DNA of 64,000 nucleotides from Billgrantia endophytica (GCF_002879615.1 NZ_PNRF01000012.1:255659-319658); one strand, 5' to 3'. Shown: positions 47,557-59,316, numbered from the stretch's first letter. Numbers and translations are program-made. The notes: generated by a model not told the origin, from the sequence alone.

Positions 47557-47976
47557 TCAGGCATCCACGATGCTGTAGGCGTGGGTGATTTCGACGCCAC
47601 CCTTGGCCAGCATGATGGAGGCGCTGCAGTACTTCTCGGCAGAGAGTTCCACGGCGCGCTTGACCTGGCTCTCCTTGAGGTTGTGACCCGCCACGGTGAA
47701 ATGGACGTGAATCCTGGTGAAGACCGCCGGCACGGCGTCGGCGCGTTCCGCTTCGACCCGGGCCACACAGTCCGTGACCGACGCGCGGGCCTTCTCGAGG
47801 ATCTCCAGCACATCGAAGGAGGCGCAGGCGCCCATCCCCATCAGCAGCATTTCCATGGGGCGGGGCCCGGTATTACGGCCTCCATGTTCGGGCGGGCCGT
47901 CGACGACCACGCTGTGGCCACTGCCGGATTCGGTCACGAACTGGCGACCGTCGGTCCACTTGACGCTGGCTTTCAT
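47557..47976 (-). CDS. OsmC family protein (YhfA-like)
   Basis: The 139-aa product has the two conserved cysteines of the OsmC/Ohr fold (Cys51 in GACASFDV and Cys117 in KYCSASIM) and the PRPMEMLLMGMGAC helix. It resembles E. coli YhfA, which lies next to prkB and crp, rather than the peroxidase Ohr. GGAAG precedes the ATG at 47976. The short gap to coq7 (convergent) holds nothing else. Confidence 0.9.
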   Translation of the reverse strand: MKASVKWTDGRQFVTESGSGHSVVVDGPPEHGGRNTGPRPMEMLLMGMGACASFDVLEILEKARASVTDCVARVEAERADAVPAVFTRIHVHFTVAGHNLKESQVKRAVELSAEKYCSASIMLAKGGVEITHAYSIVDA

Positions 47977-48040
47977 TGGCAAGGCTTCCTCATCGAGACG
48001 GGTTCAGTGGTGGGCAGGATAGCATCCAGGGGATCTTGGC

Positions 48041-49755
<1,715 letters not shown>

Positions 49756-49811
49756 GCTGGCTCCTTGCTGGTTGACGCCCGTTGGGCTCCGCCGCATGCT
49801 GAGCGACGCAT

Positions 49812-49839
49812 ACGACAGGCTGGGTGCGGTCTGTATAAT
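49812..49839 (+). promoter_or_regulatory. Promoter of lptD
   Basis: TATAAT at 49834-49839 is preceded, 16 bp upstream, by ACGACA, four of six bases matching the -35 consensus. It lies 34 bp before the lptD ATG. No sigma-E type motif was noticed. Confidence 0.55.
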
Positions 49840-49872
49840 ACCGATTCTCTTCGCCAAGGACATCGAGGGACC

Positions 49873-52308
49873 ATGGGCAAGCGACATGCAGGAGCGGCAA
49901 TGGCCGTCCTGATCACTTCCGGCCTGACGCTCGGCGCGCAGCAGGCAGTAGCGCTGGAGCCGTTGCCGGCATGGCAGATGGATTGGCACCCCTGGAGCGA
50001 GGATCGCCCCGCCGAGGCGCTGTGTCGCGGCGTCTACGTGATGCCGGCCTATCGCCTGCCCGCCACCGATGACCCCGAACAGGTGCGAACCGAGTCGGAC
50101 AGTGCCCACTACGGTGAGGATGGCGAAACCATACTGGGCGGCGAGGTGATACTTCGGCGTGGGGAGACCCAGTTGGAGTCGCCGCGAGTCAATGTGCCCT
50201 CTTCCCGGGAGCAGGCCTTCGCCGAAGGGCCGCTGGCGCTTCGCGACCAGAACCTTCTGGTGAGGGGGCAGGCTGCCGAGTTTTCCCTGGTCTCTGACGC
50301 CGCGAGCATCGACACGGCCCACTATGTCATTCACGACCAGCGCCTGCGGGGCAATGCCCTGCAGCTGGCTCGCCTGGAAGACGGCCGCTATCGGCTGACA
50401 TCGGCGAATTTCACCACCTGCGATCCGGGCGATGACCTGTGGCGGCTGGTGACGAACGACCTGGTGCTGGACCGCGAGAGCGGCTTCGGGACGGCGCGCC
50501 ATGCGCGCCTGGAGCTGGGGCGGGTGCCGGTGTTCTATTGGCCATGGGTTCGTTTCCCCATCGACGACCGCCGCCAGACCGGCTTCCTCTGGCCGTCGCT
50601 CGGCATCTCCAGCGATGCCCTGGACTATGCCCAGCCGTTCTACTGGAACATTGCCCCCAACCACGATGCCACCATCACGCCGCGCTGGATAACCGATAGG
50701 GGCCTGCTGCTGGGCGGCGAGTACCGCTACCTGTTTCCGACCGACGCCGGCCAGGTGGAGGGCGCCTATCTCTCCAGTGACGGTGGCGGTTCCAGCGACG
50801 ACCCCAACGATGCCTCACGACGCTATGAGGGCGAGGACCGCTGGTATATCGACTATCAACATACCGGTCGCTTCGACGCCCGTACTCGCTACGACCTGCG
50901 CTATGGGGCGGCCAGTGACGGTCGTTATTTCGACGACTATGGCAGTGTCTTCGGCGACGACCCGACCAACATGCCGCGCCTGGCACGTCTCAACTATCGT
51001 GGGGATGTCTGGAACCTGGATGCTCGTGCCCAGGGCTTTCAGCGCCTCGACGACCCGCTGCGGGACCGTGACAAGCCCTTTTACCGCCTGCCCGGCCTGA
51101 CCGCCGATGCCCGCTGGTCGCAGGCTGGGGGGTTCTACCAGCAATGGCGTTCCAACTACACTTACTTCTGGCGCGACGTGGACCGCAACAACGTGCCGTT
51201 GCGCGAGGCTGCCGTCGGTTCCCGAGTACATCTGTCACCCGCTACAGGTTGGCGCTTCGACGAGAGCTGGGGCCATTTGGAGCCGCGAGTCGAGTGGCTC
51301 GCGACGGCCTATGACCTCGACTACGGCGATCGCGACACGGACCGCGACACCGGCCTGACCCGCAACGTGCCGGTCAGCACCATCGACGGCGGCCTGGTGT
51401 TCGAGCGCGAGTTGGAACTCGGCGGGCGCGATTATCGTCAGACATTGGAGCCGCGGGCCAACTACGCTTACGTCCCGGCCCGTGACCAGAGCGAATTTCC
51501 CGACTTCGACAGCGATGAGCGCGCCTTCTCCTGGAATCAGCTCTGGTCGCCGCATCGCTTTTCCGGTTCCGACCGGGTCGGCGATCTGAACCGGCTGTCC
51601 CTGGGCGTAGAGTCTCGATTGCTCGAGGATGCCCGTGGTCGTGAGCGTTTGTCGCTGGGTGTCGGCCAGGCGGTCTATTTCGACGACCGAAACATCGACA
51701 TGGGGGGCGACCCCAATACGCTGCCTTCGCCCAGCGTCGATGACGGAGAGCGGTTATACCAGGCCACCCGGGACCGATCACCGCTGGTGACACGCCTGGA
51801 CTGGCAGATAAACGAGCGCTGGAGTACAGGCTACGAGTGGCTCTATGACGATAATCGACAGCGAACCGAGAGAACCACGGTGAGCCTGCGCTATCGCAAT
51901 CCCGCCGGGCATGTATTGAACCTCGGCTATCGTTGGCAACTCCAAGGATTCGACCCGTCCGGGGATGACGAGGATCGGTTGGGTTATGACCGCGAGGAGT
52001 ATGATCTCTCCTTCGCTTATAAACTCGACCCGAGGGTGGATTTGATCGGCCGCTTCATCTATGACCACACCAACCGACGCAGTCTGGAGCAGCTTGCCGG
52101 TGTGCAGTGGAACGACTGCTGTTATGGCGTGCAACTGGTATGGCGTGAATGGGTCGATGACAATGATACCGCCAACACCATCGAGGACGACTTCACCGAA
52201 CGCGGTCTCTTCCTGCGTTTCGTGTTCAAGGGGCTCGGTGGCGTAGGCGGCGATGCCGGCGAATATTTCGAACAGGCCGTGCCGGGCTACCGCGCCACCG
52301 CTTTTTGA
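49873..52308 (+). CDS. lptD: LPS-assembly protein LptD
   Basis: The 811-aa product has a signal peptide, an N-terminal OstA-like domain (VILRRGETQLESPRVNVP) and a large C-terminal barrel. Four cysteines at 51, 183, 749 and 750 match the disulfide pattern of E. coli LptD, including the adjacent CC pair. With LptE it inserts lipopolysaccharide into the outer leaflet. It starts the lptD-surA-pdxA-rsmA-apaG-apaH-glpE-cca run. Confidence 0.96.
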   Translation: MGKRHAGAAMAVLITSGLTLGAQQAVALEPLPAWQMDWHPWSEDRPAEALCRGVYVMPAYRLPATDDPEQVRTESDSAHYGEDGETILGGEVILRRGETQLESPRVNVPSSREQAFAEGPLALRDQNLLVRGQAAEFSLVSDAASIDTAHYVIHDQRLRGNALQLARLEDGRYRLTSANFTTCDPGDDLWRLVTNDLVLDRESGFGTARHARLELGRVPVFYWPWVRFPIDDRRQTGFLWPSLGISSDALDYAQPFYWNIAPNHDATITPRWITDRGLLLGGEYRYLFPTDAGQVEGAYLSSDGGGSSDDPNDASRRYEGEDRWYIDYQHTGRFDARTRYDLRYGAASDGRYFDDYGSVFGDDPTNMPRLARLNYRGDVWNLDARAQGFQRLDDPLRDRDKPFYRLPGLTADARWSQAGGFYQQWRSNYTYFWRDVDRNNVPLREAAVGSRVHLSPATGWRFDESWGHLEPRVEWLATAYDLDYGDRDTDRDTGLTRNVPVSTIDGGLVFERELELGGRDYRQTLEPRANYAYVPARDQSEFPDFDSDERAFSWNQLWSPHRFSGSDRVGDLNRLSLGVESRLLEDARGRERLSLGVGQAVYFDDRNIDMGGDPNTLPSPSVDDGERLYQATRDRSPLVTRLDWQINERWSTGYEWLYDDNRQRTERTTVSLRYRNPAGHVLNLGYRWQLQGFDPSGDDEDRLGYDREEYDLSFAYKLDPRVDLIGRFIYDHTNRRSLEQLAGVQWNDCCYGVQLVWREWVDDNDTANTIEDDFTERGLFLRFVFKGLGGVGGDAGEYFEQAVPGYRATAF

Positions 52309-52358
52309 GCTGGCCCCAGCGGCCCCATACGAGAGACTTCATGAGAGGAAAGAATGAC

Positions 52359-53024
52359 ATGCGCACTCCGCGAATCGCCACTCTGGGCGCTAGCCTGGCA
52401 TTGGCCTTGTGCCTGGGCACCTTGCCGCTGACCGCCCAGGCCCAGAGCTTCCAGTCGGTGGAGCGGCAGTCGCTTGACCGCATTGTGGCAGTGGTCAACC
52501 AGCAGGCCATCATGGAGAGCCAACTGGCCGATCGGGTGGAGCAAGCCCGCAGCCAACTGGCCGGACAGGGGCAGAGTCTTCCCTCCCAGTCGGTGCTGCG
52601 CGAGCAGATGCTCGAGCAGATCATCGTCGAGGAGATCCAACTGCAGATGGCATCGGATGCCGGCCTCAATATCGATGACACCGAACTCAACCGCCAGATG
52701 CGCGCCATCGCCGAAAGCAATGGCATGACGCTGGATGAGTTCGCTGACGCCGTCGAGGCCGATGGCCTGACGATCGCCTCGGTGCGCGAGGAGATTCGCC
52801 GGGAGATGCTGATGCGTGAACTGCACCAGAGTCAGGTCGGCAACCGTGTCAACGTCAGCGAGCGCGAGGTAGAGCGCTTCATGGAACAGCAGGGCGGCGG
52901 CATGAGCCGTGAGCAGGCTCGCCAGATGGTGTTCCAGCGCAAGGCCAATGAGGCGCTGGAAGCCTGGATCCAGGAGATTCAAGCCGACGCCTTCATCGAC
53001 AACCGCCTCTCAGCGTCACGTTGA
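52359..53024 (+). CDS. surA: SurA-like periplasmic chaperone lacking both parvulin domains
   Basis: The 221-aa product has a signal peptide (cleavage near AQA, residue 28), the SurA N-terminal chaperone domain (LDRIVAVVNQQAIMESQLADRV through residue about 172) and the C-terminal helix (EQARQMVFQRKANEALEAWIQEIQADAFID). Family members such as E. coli SurA are about 430 aa with two PpiC parvulin domains between these parts; here both are gone and the frame is clean. It chaperones outer-membrane proteins such as LptD. AGAGGA supports ATG 52359; ATG 52341 is possible. Confidence 0.92.
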   Translation: MRTPRIATLGASLALALCLGTLPLTAQAQSFQSVERQSLDRIVAVVNQQAIMESQLADRVEQARSQLAGQGQSLPSQSVLREQMLEQIIVEEIQLQMASDAGLNIDDTELNRQMRAIAESNGMTLDEFADAVEADGLTIASVREEIRREMLMRELHQSQVGNRVNVSEREVERFMEQQGGGMSREQARQMVFQRKANEALEAWIQEIQADAFIDNRLSASR

Positions 53025-54085
53025 TGACCCTGCCGGCCCACGGGCCGGTGCTGGCGCTCACCACGGGAGAGCCTGCCGGCATCGGCCCGGAATTGACTCT
53101 GCTGCTGGCAGCCGGCAAGGCGCTGTCGGCGCGTGTCGTGGCGGTCGGGGATCCGCAGCTGCTGGCCGAGCGGGCCGCCATGATCGAACGGCCGGTCGAA
53201 CTGCTGGAGCTCGCGCCGGGCGAGCCGGTGCCGCCCCCCAGGGCCGGATTGCTGCCGGTCTGGCCGGTGGCACTGCGTGAGCCGAGCCTCCCTGGCCGGC
53301 TTGCCACCGCCAATGCTGGCTATGTGCTGGAAACGCTGGACGTGGCGGTCCGGGCGTGCCTCGCGGGCCATGCCGGCGGCATGGTGACGGCACCACTGCA
53401 CAAGGGTGTGGTACTCGATGCGGGTCATGCCGGTTTCACTGGACACACCGAGTACCTGCGTGATGCCTGCGGCGTCGACGAGGTGGTCATGCTGCTGGCG
53501 ACCGGCAGCGCATTGCATGCCCGAGAAGCCGGCTGGCGGGGGAATGCCGCGCTCAGGGTGGCCTTGGCCACCACGCATCTTCCGCTGAGAGAAGTGGCCG
53601 ATGCGATTACCGAGGCACGACTCGAGCGGATCCTGCGAATTCTGCATGCCGACCTGCAACGGTGGTTCGGCGTGGCAAGGCCCCGCATAGCCGTGTGCGG
53701 CCTCAACCCTCACGCCGGTGAAGGCGGGCACCTGGGTCGTGAAGAGCTGGACGTCATCATCCCCTGCCTCGAGCGCCTTCGCGAAGATGGCCTGTTGCTC
53801 GACGGGCCGTTGCCGGCGGATACCCTGTTCACGCCGCGACACCTGGCAGAGGTCGATGCCGTGCTGGCCATGTATCATGATCAGGGCCTGCCGGTACTCA
53901 AGTATGCCGGCTTCGGCCGGGCTGCCAATATTACGCTGGGTCTTCCATTGGTGCGCACGTCCGTGGATCATGGCACGGCGCTGGACCTAGCCGGTCGCGG
54001 TATTGCCGACCCGGGAAGCCTGTGCGTGGCGGTGGAGCTGGCTGCCGACATGGCGCACCGCGGTTCGATGGTTTCATCATCCTGA
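53024..54085 (+). CDS. pdxA: 4-hydroxythreonine-4-phosphate dehydrogenase
   Basis: The 353-aa product oxidises 4-phosphohydroxy-L-threonine in vitamin B6 synthesis. Visible motifs are [33 protein letters not shown], the metal-binding [10 protein letters not shown] and [13 protein letters not shown]. The ATG overlaps the surA stop codon (TGATG), and no separate ribosome site is evident, so translation is probably coupled. Confidence 0.95.
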   Translation: MTLPAHGPVLALTTGEPAGIGPELTLLLAAGKALSARVVAVGDPQLLAERAAMIERPVELLELAPGEPVPPPRAGLLPVWPVALREPSLPGRLATANAGYVLETLDVAVRACLAGHAGGMVTAPLHKGVVLDAGHAGFTGHTEYLRDACGVDEVVMLLATGSALHAREAGWRGNAALRVALATTHLPLREVADAITEARLERILRILHADLQRWFGVARPRIAVCGLNPHAGEGGHLGREELDVIIPCLERLREDGLLLDGPLPADTLFTPRHLAEVDAVLAMYHDQGLPVLKYAGFGRAANITLGLPLVRTSVDHGTALDLAGRGIADPGSLCVAVELAADMAHRGSMVSSS

Positions 54086-54111
54086 CGAACGATCAAGACA
54101 AGGACACTTTC

Positions 54112-54924
54112 ATGGCATCGCGCCCGCCGGTCCACCGCGCTCGCAAGCGCTTCGGCCAGAACTTCCTGCGTGACCCCGGCATCATTTCGCGTATCGTGCG
54201 CGCCATCGGGCCTCGCCCCGGAGACCGGCTGGTGGAGATCGGACCCGGGCAGGGTGCTCTGACGGAGCCTCTGATCGAGGCCGCTGGCGGGGAGCTGGAG
54301 GTGATCGAGCTGGACCGGGACTTGATCCCCGGGCTGCGCGTGCAGTTCTTCGACCACCCCGGTTTCGTCGTGCACGAAGGGGATGCGCTGAAATTCGATT
54401 TCCGTGCGTTGCGCGGCGAGGGCGAGCCGCTGCGGGTGGTGGGTAACCTGCCCTACAATATCTCCACCCCGCTCATCGGGCATCTGCTCGAAGCCGGCAA
54501 CGCCATTGCCGACATGCACTTCATGCTGCAGAAAGAGGTGGTGGAGCGTCTGGCGGCCGGGCCGGGTGGGCCCGACTGGGGACGGCTCTCCGTCATGGCC
54601 CAGTACCGCTGCCGGGTCGACGCCCTGTTCGTGGTGCCGCCCGAGGCCTTCGTGCCCAGGCCCAAGGTCGATTCCGCCATCGTCAGGTTGACGCCTCATG
54701 CCGAGCTGCCTTATCCGGCGACCGATGAGACCTTGCTGTTCAAGGTGGTGCGCCAGGCCTTCGGGCAGCGGCGCAAGACGCTACGCAACAACCTCAAGGG
54801 TTGCATCGATGCCGATGCCCTCGTGGCACTGGGTATCGAACCTTCCCGTCGCCCACAGACCCTGACGATCGAAGAGTTCGTGCGTATCGCCAATCACCTG
54901 GCCGCAGCGGAGGTGATGTCATGA
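54112..54924 (+). CDS. rsmA: 16S rRNA (adenine-1518/1519-N6)-dimethyltransferase
   Basis: The 270-aa product has [14 protein letters not shown], the SAM-binding [10 protein letters not shown] and the catalytic NLPYNIST motif. It dimethylates two adjacent adenines at the 3' end of 16S rRNA; loss gives kasugamycin resistance. The start ATG 54112 is 26 bp after pdxA. The stop overlaps apaG (ATGA). Confidence 0.97.
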   Translation: MASRPPVHRARKRFGQNFLRDPGIISRIVRAIGPRPGDRLVEIGPGQGALTEPLIEAAGGELEVIELDRDLIPGLRVQFFDHPGFVVHEGDALKFDFRALRGEGEPLRVVGNLPYNISTPLIGHLLEAGNAIADMHFMLQKEVVERLAAGPGGPDWGRLSVMAQYRCRVDALFVVPPEAFVPRPKVDSAIVRLTPHAELPYPATDETLLFKVVRQAFGQRRKTLRNNLKGCIDADALVALGIEPSRRPQTLTIEEFVRIANHLAAAEVMS

Positions 54925-55310
54925 CCCAGGCCCCCATGGATCGCGAAGTCCTCGTCGATGTGGAACCCGCCTTTCGTGACGATGAATCGTCGAGCGAAGC
55001 GTCTCGCTATGTCTTCAGCTATACCGTGACCATCCACAACCACTCCCCGCGAAGCATGCAACTGTTGGCCCGTCACTGGAAGATAACCCAGGGCAGTGGC
55101 AAGGTGCAGGAAGTTCGTGGCAAGGGGGTGGTCGGGCAACAGCCGATGATAGGCCCGGGCCAGACCTTCCGTTACACCAGTCGTGCCATCCTCGACGGGC
55201 CGGTCGGTGTGATGGAAGGAGCCTACACCTGTGTCGATACCGCCAGTCAGCGGCCTTTCGAAGTGTCCATTCCTCCGTTCCGGCTGGCCGGGCCCAATCA
55301 GGTCCATTGA
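54921..55310 (+). CDS. apaG: ApaG protein
   Basis: The 129-aa product has the DUF525/ApaG fold ([37 protein letters not shown]). In E. coli apaG lies between ksgA and apaH as here; its exact role is unknown, though it binds magnesium and perhaps nucleotides. It overlaps rsmA by 4 bp. Confidence 0.95.
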   Translation: MTQAPMDREVLVDVEPAFRDDESSSEASRYVFSYTVTIHNHSPRSMQLLARHWKITQGSGKVQEVRGKGVVGQQPMIGPGQTFRYTSRAILDGPVGVMEGAYTCVDTASQRPFEVSIPPFRLAGPNQVH

Positions 55311-55325
55311 CGCAGGGGAGGCGAC

Positions 55326-56153
55326 ATGACGACTTACGCCATCGGCGACATCCAGGGCTGTCACGCAGAGTTCGTCGAACTGCTCGAGCGGCTCGAGTTC
55401 GATCCCCGCCACGACCAGCTGTGGTTGGCCGGGGATCTGGTCAATCGCGGGCCGGCTTCCCTGGCCTGCCTGCGCGAAGTGCGATCTCTCGGCGAGTCGG
55501 CCGTCACCGTGCTGGGTAACCACGACCTCCACCTGTTGGCGGTGGCCCGGGGCGGTGTCCCGCTCAACCGAAAGGATACCCTGTCGGCCATACTCGCAGC
55601 GCCGGATCGCGAGGCGCTGCTCGACTGGCTGCAGTCGCGGCCGCTTCTCGTTCGCCAGGCGGGAGAGGGGCTGGCCGATGATGTCATGACGCATGCCGGC
55701 CTGCTACCACAGTGGTCGCCCAAGCAGGCCGAATCCCTTGCCGGCGAAGTGGAAAGGCAGCTTCAGGGCGAGCAGGGCGGGGCATTCCTCGAGCGTATGT
55801 ACGGTAATGAGCCAGCCTGCTGGGATGAGGCGCTGTCAGGTATCGATCGGCTGAGAGTCATCGTCAATGTCCTGACTCGCATGCGCTTCATCGATGCCAG
55901 GGGCTGCCTCGACTTTGCCGCCAAGGCGGGGCTTGGCAGCGCCCCGTCCGGTTTCTCCCCCTGGTTCTGCTATCCGCGCAGCGATGATGCCCGCCTGATC
56001 TTTGGCCACTGGGCGGCGCTGGAAGGCCAGGTCCCCGGGGCTCGGGTCTGTGCCGAGGCGCTGGATACCGGCTGTGTCTGGGGCGGTAGTCTCACGGCAT
56101 TGAACCTCTCCACCGGCGAGCGCATCGGCGTGCCCAGCCGCCAGCGCAACTGA
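55326..56153 (+). CDS. apaH: Bis(5'-nucleosyl)-tetraphosphatase, symmetrical
   Basis: The 275-aa product is a metallophosphatase with GDIQGCHAEF, GDLVNRGP and GNHDLHLL motifs. It splits Ap4A into two ADP and removes 5' Np4 caps from RNA. GGGGAGG lies before the ATG. Confidence 0.96.
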   Translation: MTTYAIGDIQGCHAEFVELLERLEFDPRHDQLWLAGDLVNRGPASLACLREVRSLGESAVTVLGNHDLHLLAVARGGVPLNRKDTLSAILAAPDREALLDWLQSRPLLVRQAGEGLADDVMTHAGLLPQWSPKQAESLAGEVERQLQGEQGGAFLERMYGNEPACWDEALSGIDRLRVIVNVLTRMRFIDARGCLDFAAKAGLGSAPSGFSPWFCYPRSDDARLIFGHWAALEGQVPGARVCAEALDTGCVWGGSLTALNLSTGERIGVPSRQRN

Positions 56154-56175
56154 CACCCTCGACACGGGAGGCCAG

Positions 56176-56505
56176 ATGGCTCTCACCCCCTTTCAGCATT
56201 TGGATATCGGTACTCTGGCAGAGTGGTTCTCCACCGAGGAGGCCTTCACTCTGGTGGATATCCGGGATCCAGGCAGCTTTTCGAACGGGCGCATTCCCGG
56301 AAGCCGGCATCTGGATAACGACAGCGTGCCGGCACTTCTCGAATCCGCTCCTCGGGAGCAGCCGCTGGTGGTGGTCTGCTACCACGGCCATTCCAGCCAG
56401 CAGGCGGCCGCATGGCTGTCTGGGCAGGGCTTTTCCGAGGTCTACAGCCTCGATGGGGGCTTCACCGAATGGCAGCATCGTCACCCGGGCCGGGTGGAGC
56501 GCTGA
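56176..56505 (+). CDS. glpE: Thiosulfate sulfurtransferase GlpE (rhodanese)
   Basis: The 109-aa product is a single rhodanese domain with active-site Cys68 in VCYHGHSS, matching E. coli GlpE (108 aa) in length. It transfers sulfur from thiosulfate to cyanide or thioredoxin. In E. coli it is next to glpG; here it follows apaH as in pseudomonads. Confidence 0.94.
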   Translation: MALTPFQHLDIGTLAEWFSTEEAFTLVDIRDPGSFSNGRIPGSRHLDNDSVPALLESAPREQPLVVVCYHGHSSQQAAAWLSGQGFSEVYSLDGGFTEWQHRHPGRVER

Positions 56506-56508
56506 ACC

Positions 56509-57648
56509 ATGACGACGAGGCGTGACCGATACCTCGAAGGGCTCGAGGTCTATCAGGTGGGCGGTGCCGTTCGTGACGCCCGGCTTGGCTGGCCGGTACA
56601 AGACACCGACTGGGTCGTGGTGGGGGCCACGCCGGAGCAGATGCAACGGCGCGGGTTCCGGCCGGTGGGGCGTGACTTTCCCGTGTTCCTGCACCCCGAA
56701 ACCCATGAGGAATACGCCCTGGCGCGTACCGAGCGCAAGTCCGGGCATGGCTATACCGGCTTCGTGGTGCATGCCAGCCCCGAGGTGACGCTGGAAGAGG
56801 ACCTGGCCCGACGGGACCTGACGATCAACGCCATGGCCGAGACCCCCGAGGGCGAGCTTGTCGATCCCCACGGGGGGCTCGGGGATCTCCAGGCGCGCGT
56901 GCTGCGCCATGTGTCACCGGCCTTCGTCGAGGATCCGCTGCGCGTGCTGCGCACCGCCCGGTTTCTTGCCCGCTATGCCGGGCTCGGCTTCATCATTGCC
57001 GACGAGACCCGGGGGTTGATGCGTGAGCTGACCGAAAGCGGTGAGCTTGCTCACCTGGTGGCCGAGCGGGTGTGGACCGAAACCGAGAAGGCTCTGGGCG
57101 AGCCTCGGCCGGCGGTCTACTTCCGTGTGCTGGATGAGTGCGGCGCCCTGGCCGTGCTGTTTCCGGAGCTGGCGCAGGACGCCGGTATGCTGGACGCGGC
57201 ACTGACCCGGCTCGACCGCCTGCCTGACAATGTGATGCTCGGGGAGCGGGCCTGCTGGCGCTGGGCACGCCTGGTCGAGCATCTCGACGAGCCTTCCCGG
57301 GCCGCCATGGCAGAGCGCCTGCGCTTGCCTCGGCGCTATCGCGACCTGGCGCGGCAGGCAGCGCTGACGAGAAGGCTGTGGAAACGGCCTGAGCCCGATG
57401 TGGCAGAGGTCCATGACTGGCTGGATGGCATCGATGCCTGGCGACGCAGCGAGAGGGTGCCGCCCTTGCTGGCGTTGATGAGCCTGGAAGCCCCGGCGCT
57501 TGCCGGGGAACTGGAGCGAGGCTGGTCGGCGGTGTCACGGCTCTCGCCCAGGACCCTGGTGGTGGAGGGCTTCGAGGGCGGGGCGCTGGGCGAGGAGCTG
57601 GCCCGACGGCGTCGGGCCATACTGGCGGAAGCACTGGCGAGCCGGTAG
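56509..57648 (+). CDS. cca: CCA-adding tRNA nucleotidyltransferase without the HD motif
   Basis: The 379-aa product has the class II head motifs [23 protein letters not shown] and the [15 protein letters not shown] region plus the [13 protein letters not shown] neck. It adds or repairs the tRNA CCA end. E. coli Cca (412 aa) has a C-terminal HD phosphohydrolase domain with HDLGK; here the matching stretch is shortened (around residues 225-265) and has no HD pair, while the flanking [10 protein letters not shown] and SIDAW-like [13 protein letters not shown] remain. It starts 3 bp after glpE. Confidence 0.93.
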   Translation: MTTRRDRYLEGLEVYQVGGAVRDARLGWPVQDTDWVVVGATPEQMQRRGFRPVGRDFPVFLHPETHEEYALARTERKSGHGYTGFVVHASPEVTLEEDLARRDLTINAMAETPEGELVDPHGGLGDLQARVLRHVSPAFVEDPLRVLRTARFLARYAGLGFIIADETRGLMRELTESGELAHLVAERVWTETEKALGEPRPAVYFRVLDECGALAVLFPELAQDAGMLDAALTRLDRLPDNVMLGERACWRWARLVEHLDEPSRAAMAERLRLPRRYRDLARQAALTRRLWKRPEPDVAEVHDWLDGIDAWRRSERVPPLLALMSLEAPALAGELERGWSAVSRLSPRTLVVEGFEGGALGEELARRRRAILAEALASR

Positions 57649-57671
57649 CGGCATGCTCCCGGGCAAGAGTG

Positions 57672-58181
57672 TCACCGCACTGCCCGAGGTTTCCAGCTGA
57701 ACTCGATCGGCCAGAGGCACTGGTCGGCAGCATTGAAGCTGGCCCACAGCTGGGCGTAGGGGCGGCCATCGAGAGGATGCGGAGTTTCCGGCAGCAGTTC
57801 GGCCAACGGCTGCAGCACGAAGGCGTGGTGAAGAATCTCCTCCCTGGGTAGTGCAACGCCATCATGGATGCCGGTGAGCTCTCCCACCGTCAGCAGATCG
57901 ATGTCCAGGGTGCGAGGGCTGAACTTGGGGCTATCCTCGCGACGACCGTTCGCGAATTCCAGTCGCTTGCACCAGGCCTGCAGTTCACCCACCGTCCAGT
58001 GGCTCTCGAAAGCGACTACCAGGTTGAAGAAATTACGTCCATCCTCGAAACCCACCGGCTCACTTTCGAAGATCCTTGAGACGGCCAGGGTGCCGAACGT
58101 GGCCGACAATGCGTCCAGGCAGGTCCGCACGTGATGGTCACGATCGATATTGCTGCCGATGCTGACGCTGATCAGGGCCAT
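57672..58181 (-). CDS. folK: 6-hydroxymethyl-7,8-dihydropterin pyrophosphokinase
   Basis: The 169-aa product has SIGSNIDRDHHVR and RTLDIDLLTVGE, the HPPK substrate and magnesium-binding motifs, and the following HHAFVLQPLAELLP. It acts in folate synthesis. Its ATG overlaps the folB stop, so the two are coupled. Confidence 0.95.
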   Translation of the reverse strand: MALISVSIGSNIDRDHHVRTCLDALSATFGTLAVSRIFESEPVGFEDGRNFFNLVVAFESHWTVGELQAWCKRLEFANGRREDSPKFSPRTLDIDLLTVGELTGIHDGVALPREEILHHAFVLQPLAELLPETPHPLDGRPYAQLWASFNAADQCLWPIEFSWKPRAVR

Positions 58182-58546
58182 CAGCTTCCCTCCGCACGGG
58201 TGCCCCGCTCGATGCGCACCCCGACGGCGGCGGCGGCGGGTACGGCGCCTGGCTTGCGAACGGTCAGGCGAAGCCAGGGGATGGCGAACTCGTCACGCAA
58301 GGTGGCGGCAAGATGTTCGCAGAAGGTTTCCACCAGGGCGAAGTCGTTCTCGGTGGCAAAGCGGGTGATGCGTTCGCTGATGGCGGCATAGTCGAGAGCC
58401 TGGGCGATATCGTCGCTGGCGGCGGCAGGGCGGATATCGGTGGCCAGTTCCAGGTCCAGCAGCAGCCGTTGAGTGATGCTGCGCTCCCAGGCATAGACGC
58501 CGATCACGGTGTCCACCCCGAGCGACTCGATCAGTACACGATCCAT
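58181..58546 (-). CDS. folB: Dihydroneopterin aldolase
   Basis: The 121-aa product has the FolB start (DRVLIESLGVDTVIGVYAWER) and the LVETFCEHLAATLRDEF helix with the catalytic Glu/Tyr region. It splits dihydroneopterin to 6-hydroxymethyl-dihydropterin. GGAG precedes ATG 58546; the longer reading frame is not supported. Confidence 0.95.
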   Translation of the reverse strand: MDRVLIESLGVDTVIGVYAWERSITQRLLLDLELATDIRPAAASDDIAQALDYAAISERITRFATENDFALVETFCEHLAATLRDEFAIPWLRLTVRKPGAVPAAAAVGVRIERGTRAEGS

Positions 58547-58701
58547 TGAGGACTCCCCGGCCGGTAGTGGGATGCGGTGGCATCCCCGATTGGCGCCTGA
58601 TTGTACGTGAGCCGAAAGGCGTATGACAGTGAGCCGGTACTGTCCTCGGAGGGCCTGCACTGGCAGAATTCAGCAATGGGCTTTGATGGAGGCGCGCACG
58701 G

Positions 58702-59289
58702 GTGACGTCGTTCGAGTGGCTATTGCCACTGATGCTGCTGGGCTATCTCTCCGGCTCCTGGTTGGGCGCACTGATCGTGTGCCGGCTGGCGGGTGTGCGT
58801 GACCCACGCCAGGAGGGCTCCGGCAACCCCGGGTTCTCCAACGTGCTGCGCCTGCACGGGCGGCGGCTGGCATTGGCGACCCTGCTGCTGGATACCGTCA
58901 AGGGAATGCCGGTGCTGTGGCTGGCTCTCGTTCTGGGCATGCCCCCCTGGGCCCAGGGGGTGGTGGGGCTGGCGGTACTGTTGGGGCACAGCTATCCTCT
59001 CTGGTCACGCTTCCGCGGCGGCAAGGCGGTGGCCAGTGCCTTCGGCGTGATGGTGGTGCTGACGCCCTGGGTGGCACTGTGCTGTGCGCTGCTGTGGATC
59101 CTGCTGGCCTGGCGGGTAGGTACGGCTGCCGTGGCGTCGCTTGCCAGTGCGGGCCTTGCCCCGCTGGCCAGCATCTGGCTGGCGCCGGACTACGTTGGCG
59201 TGGTGCTGGCCTTCACGGCGCTGGTGCTGGTGCGTCACCTGCTCAATATTCGTCGTTTGCAGAAAGGGGACGAGCCCAGCCTGCGATGA
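58702..59289 (+). CDS. plsY: Acyl-phosphate glycerol-3-phosphate acyltransferase PlsY
   Basis: The 195-aa product is a five-helix membrane enzyme with the PlsY loops EGSGNPGFSNVLR, GHSYPLWSRFRGGKAVAS and LVLVRHLLNIRRLQKGDE. It acylates glycerol-3-phosphate from acyl-phosphate, starting phospholipid synthesis. Start GTG 58702 follows GGAGG. It is divergent from folB and convergent with tsaD, the usual gammaproteobacterial grouping. Confidence 0.95.
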   Translation: MTSFEWLLPLMLLGYLSGSWLGALIVCRLAGVRDPRQEGSGNPGFSNVLRLHGRRLALATLLLDTVKGMPVLWLALVLGMPPWAQGVVGLAVLLGHSYPLWSRFRGGKAVASAFGVMVVLTPWVALCCALLWILLAWRVGTAAVASLASAGLAPLASIWLAPDYVGVVLAFTALVLVRHLLNIRRLQKGDEPSLR

Positions 59290-59316
59290 AGACTGCAGGC
59301 CTGCCGAGGCTCAGGC

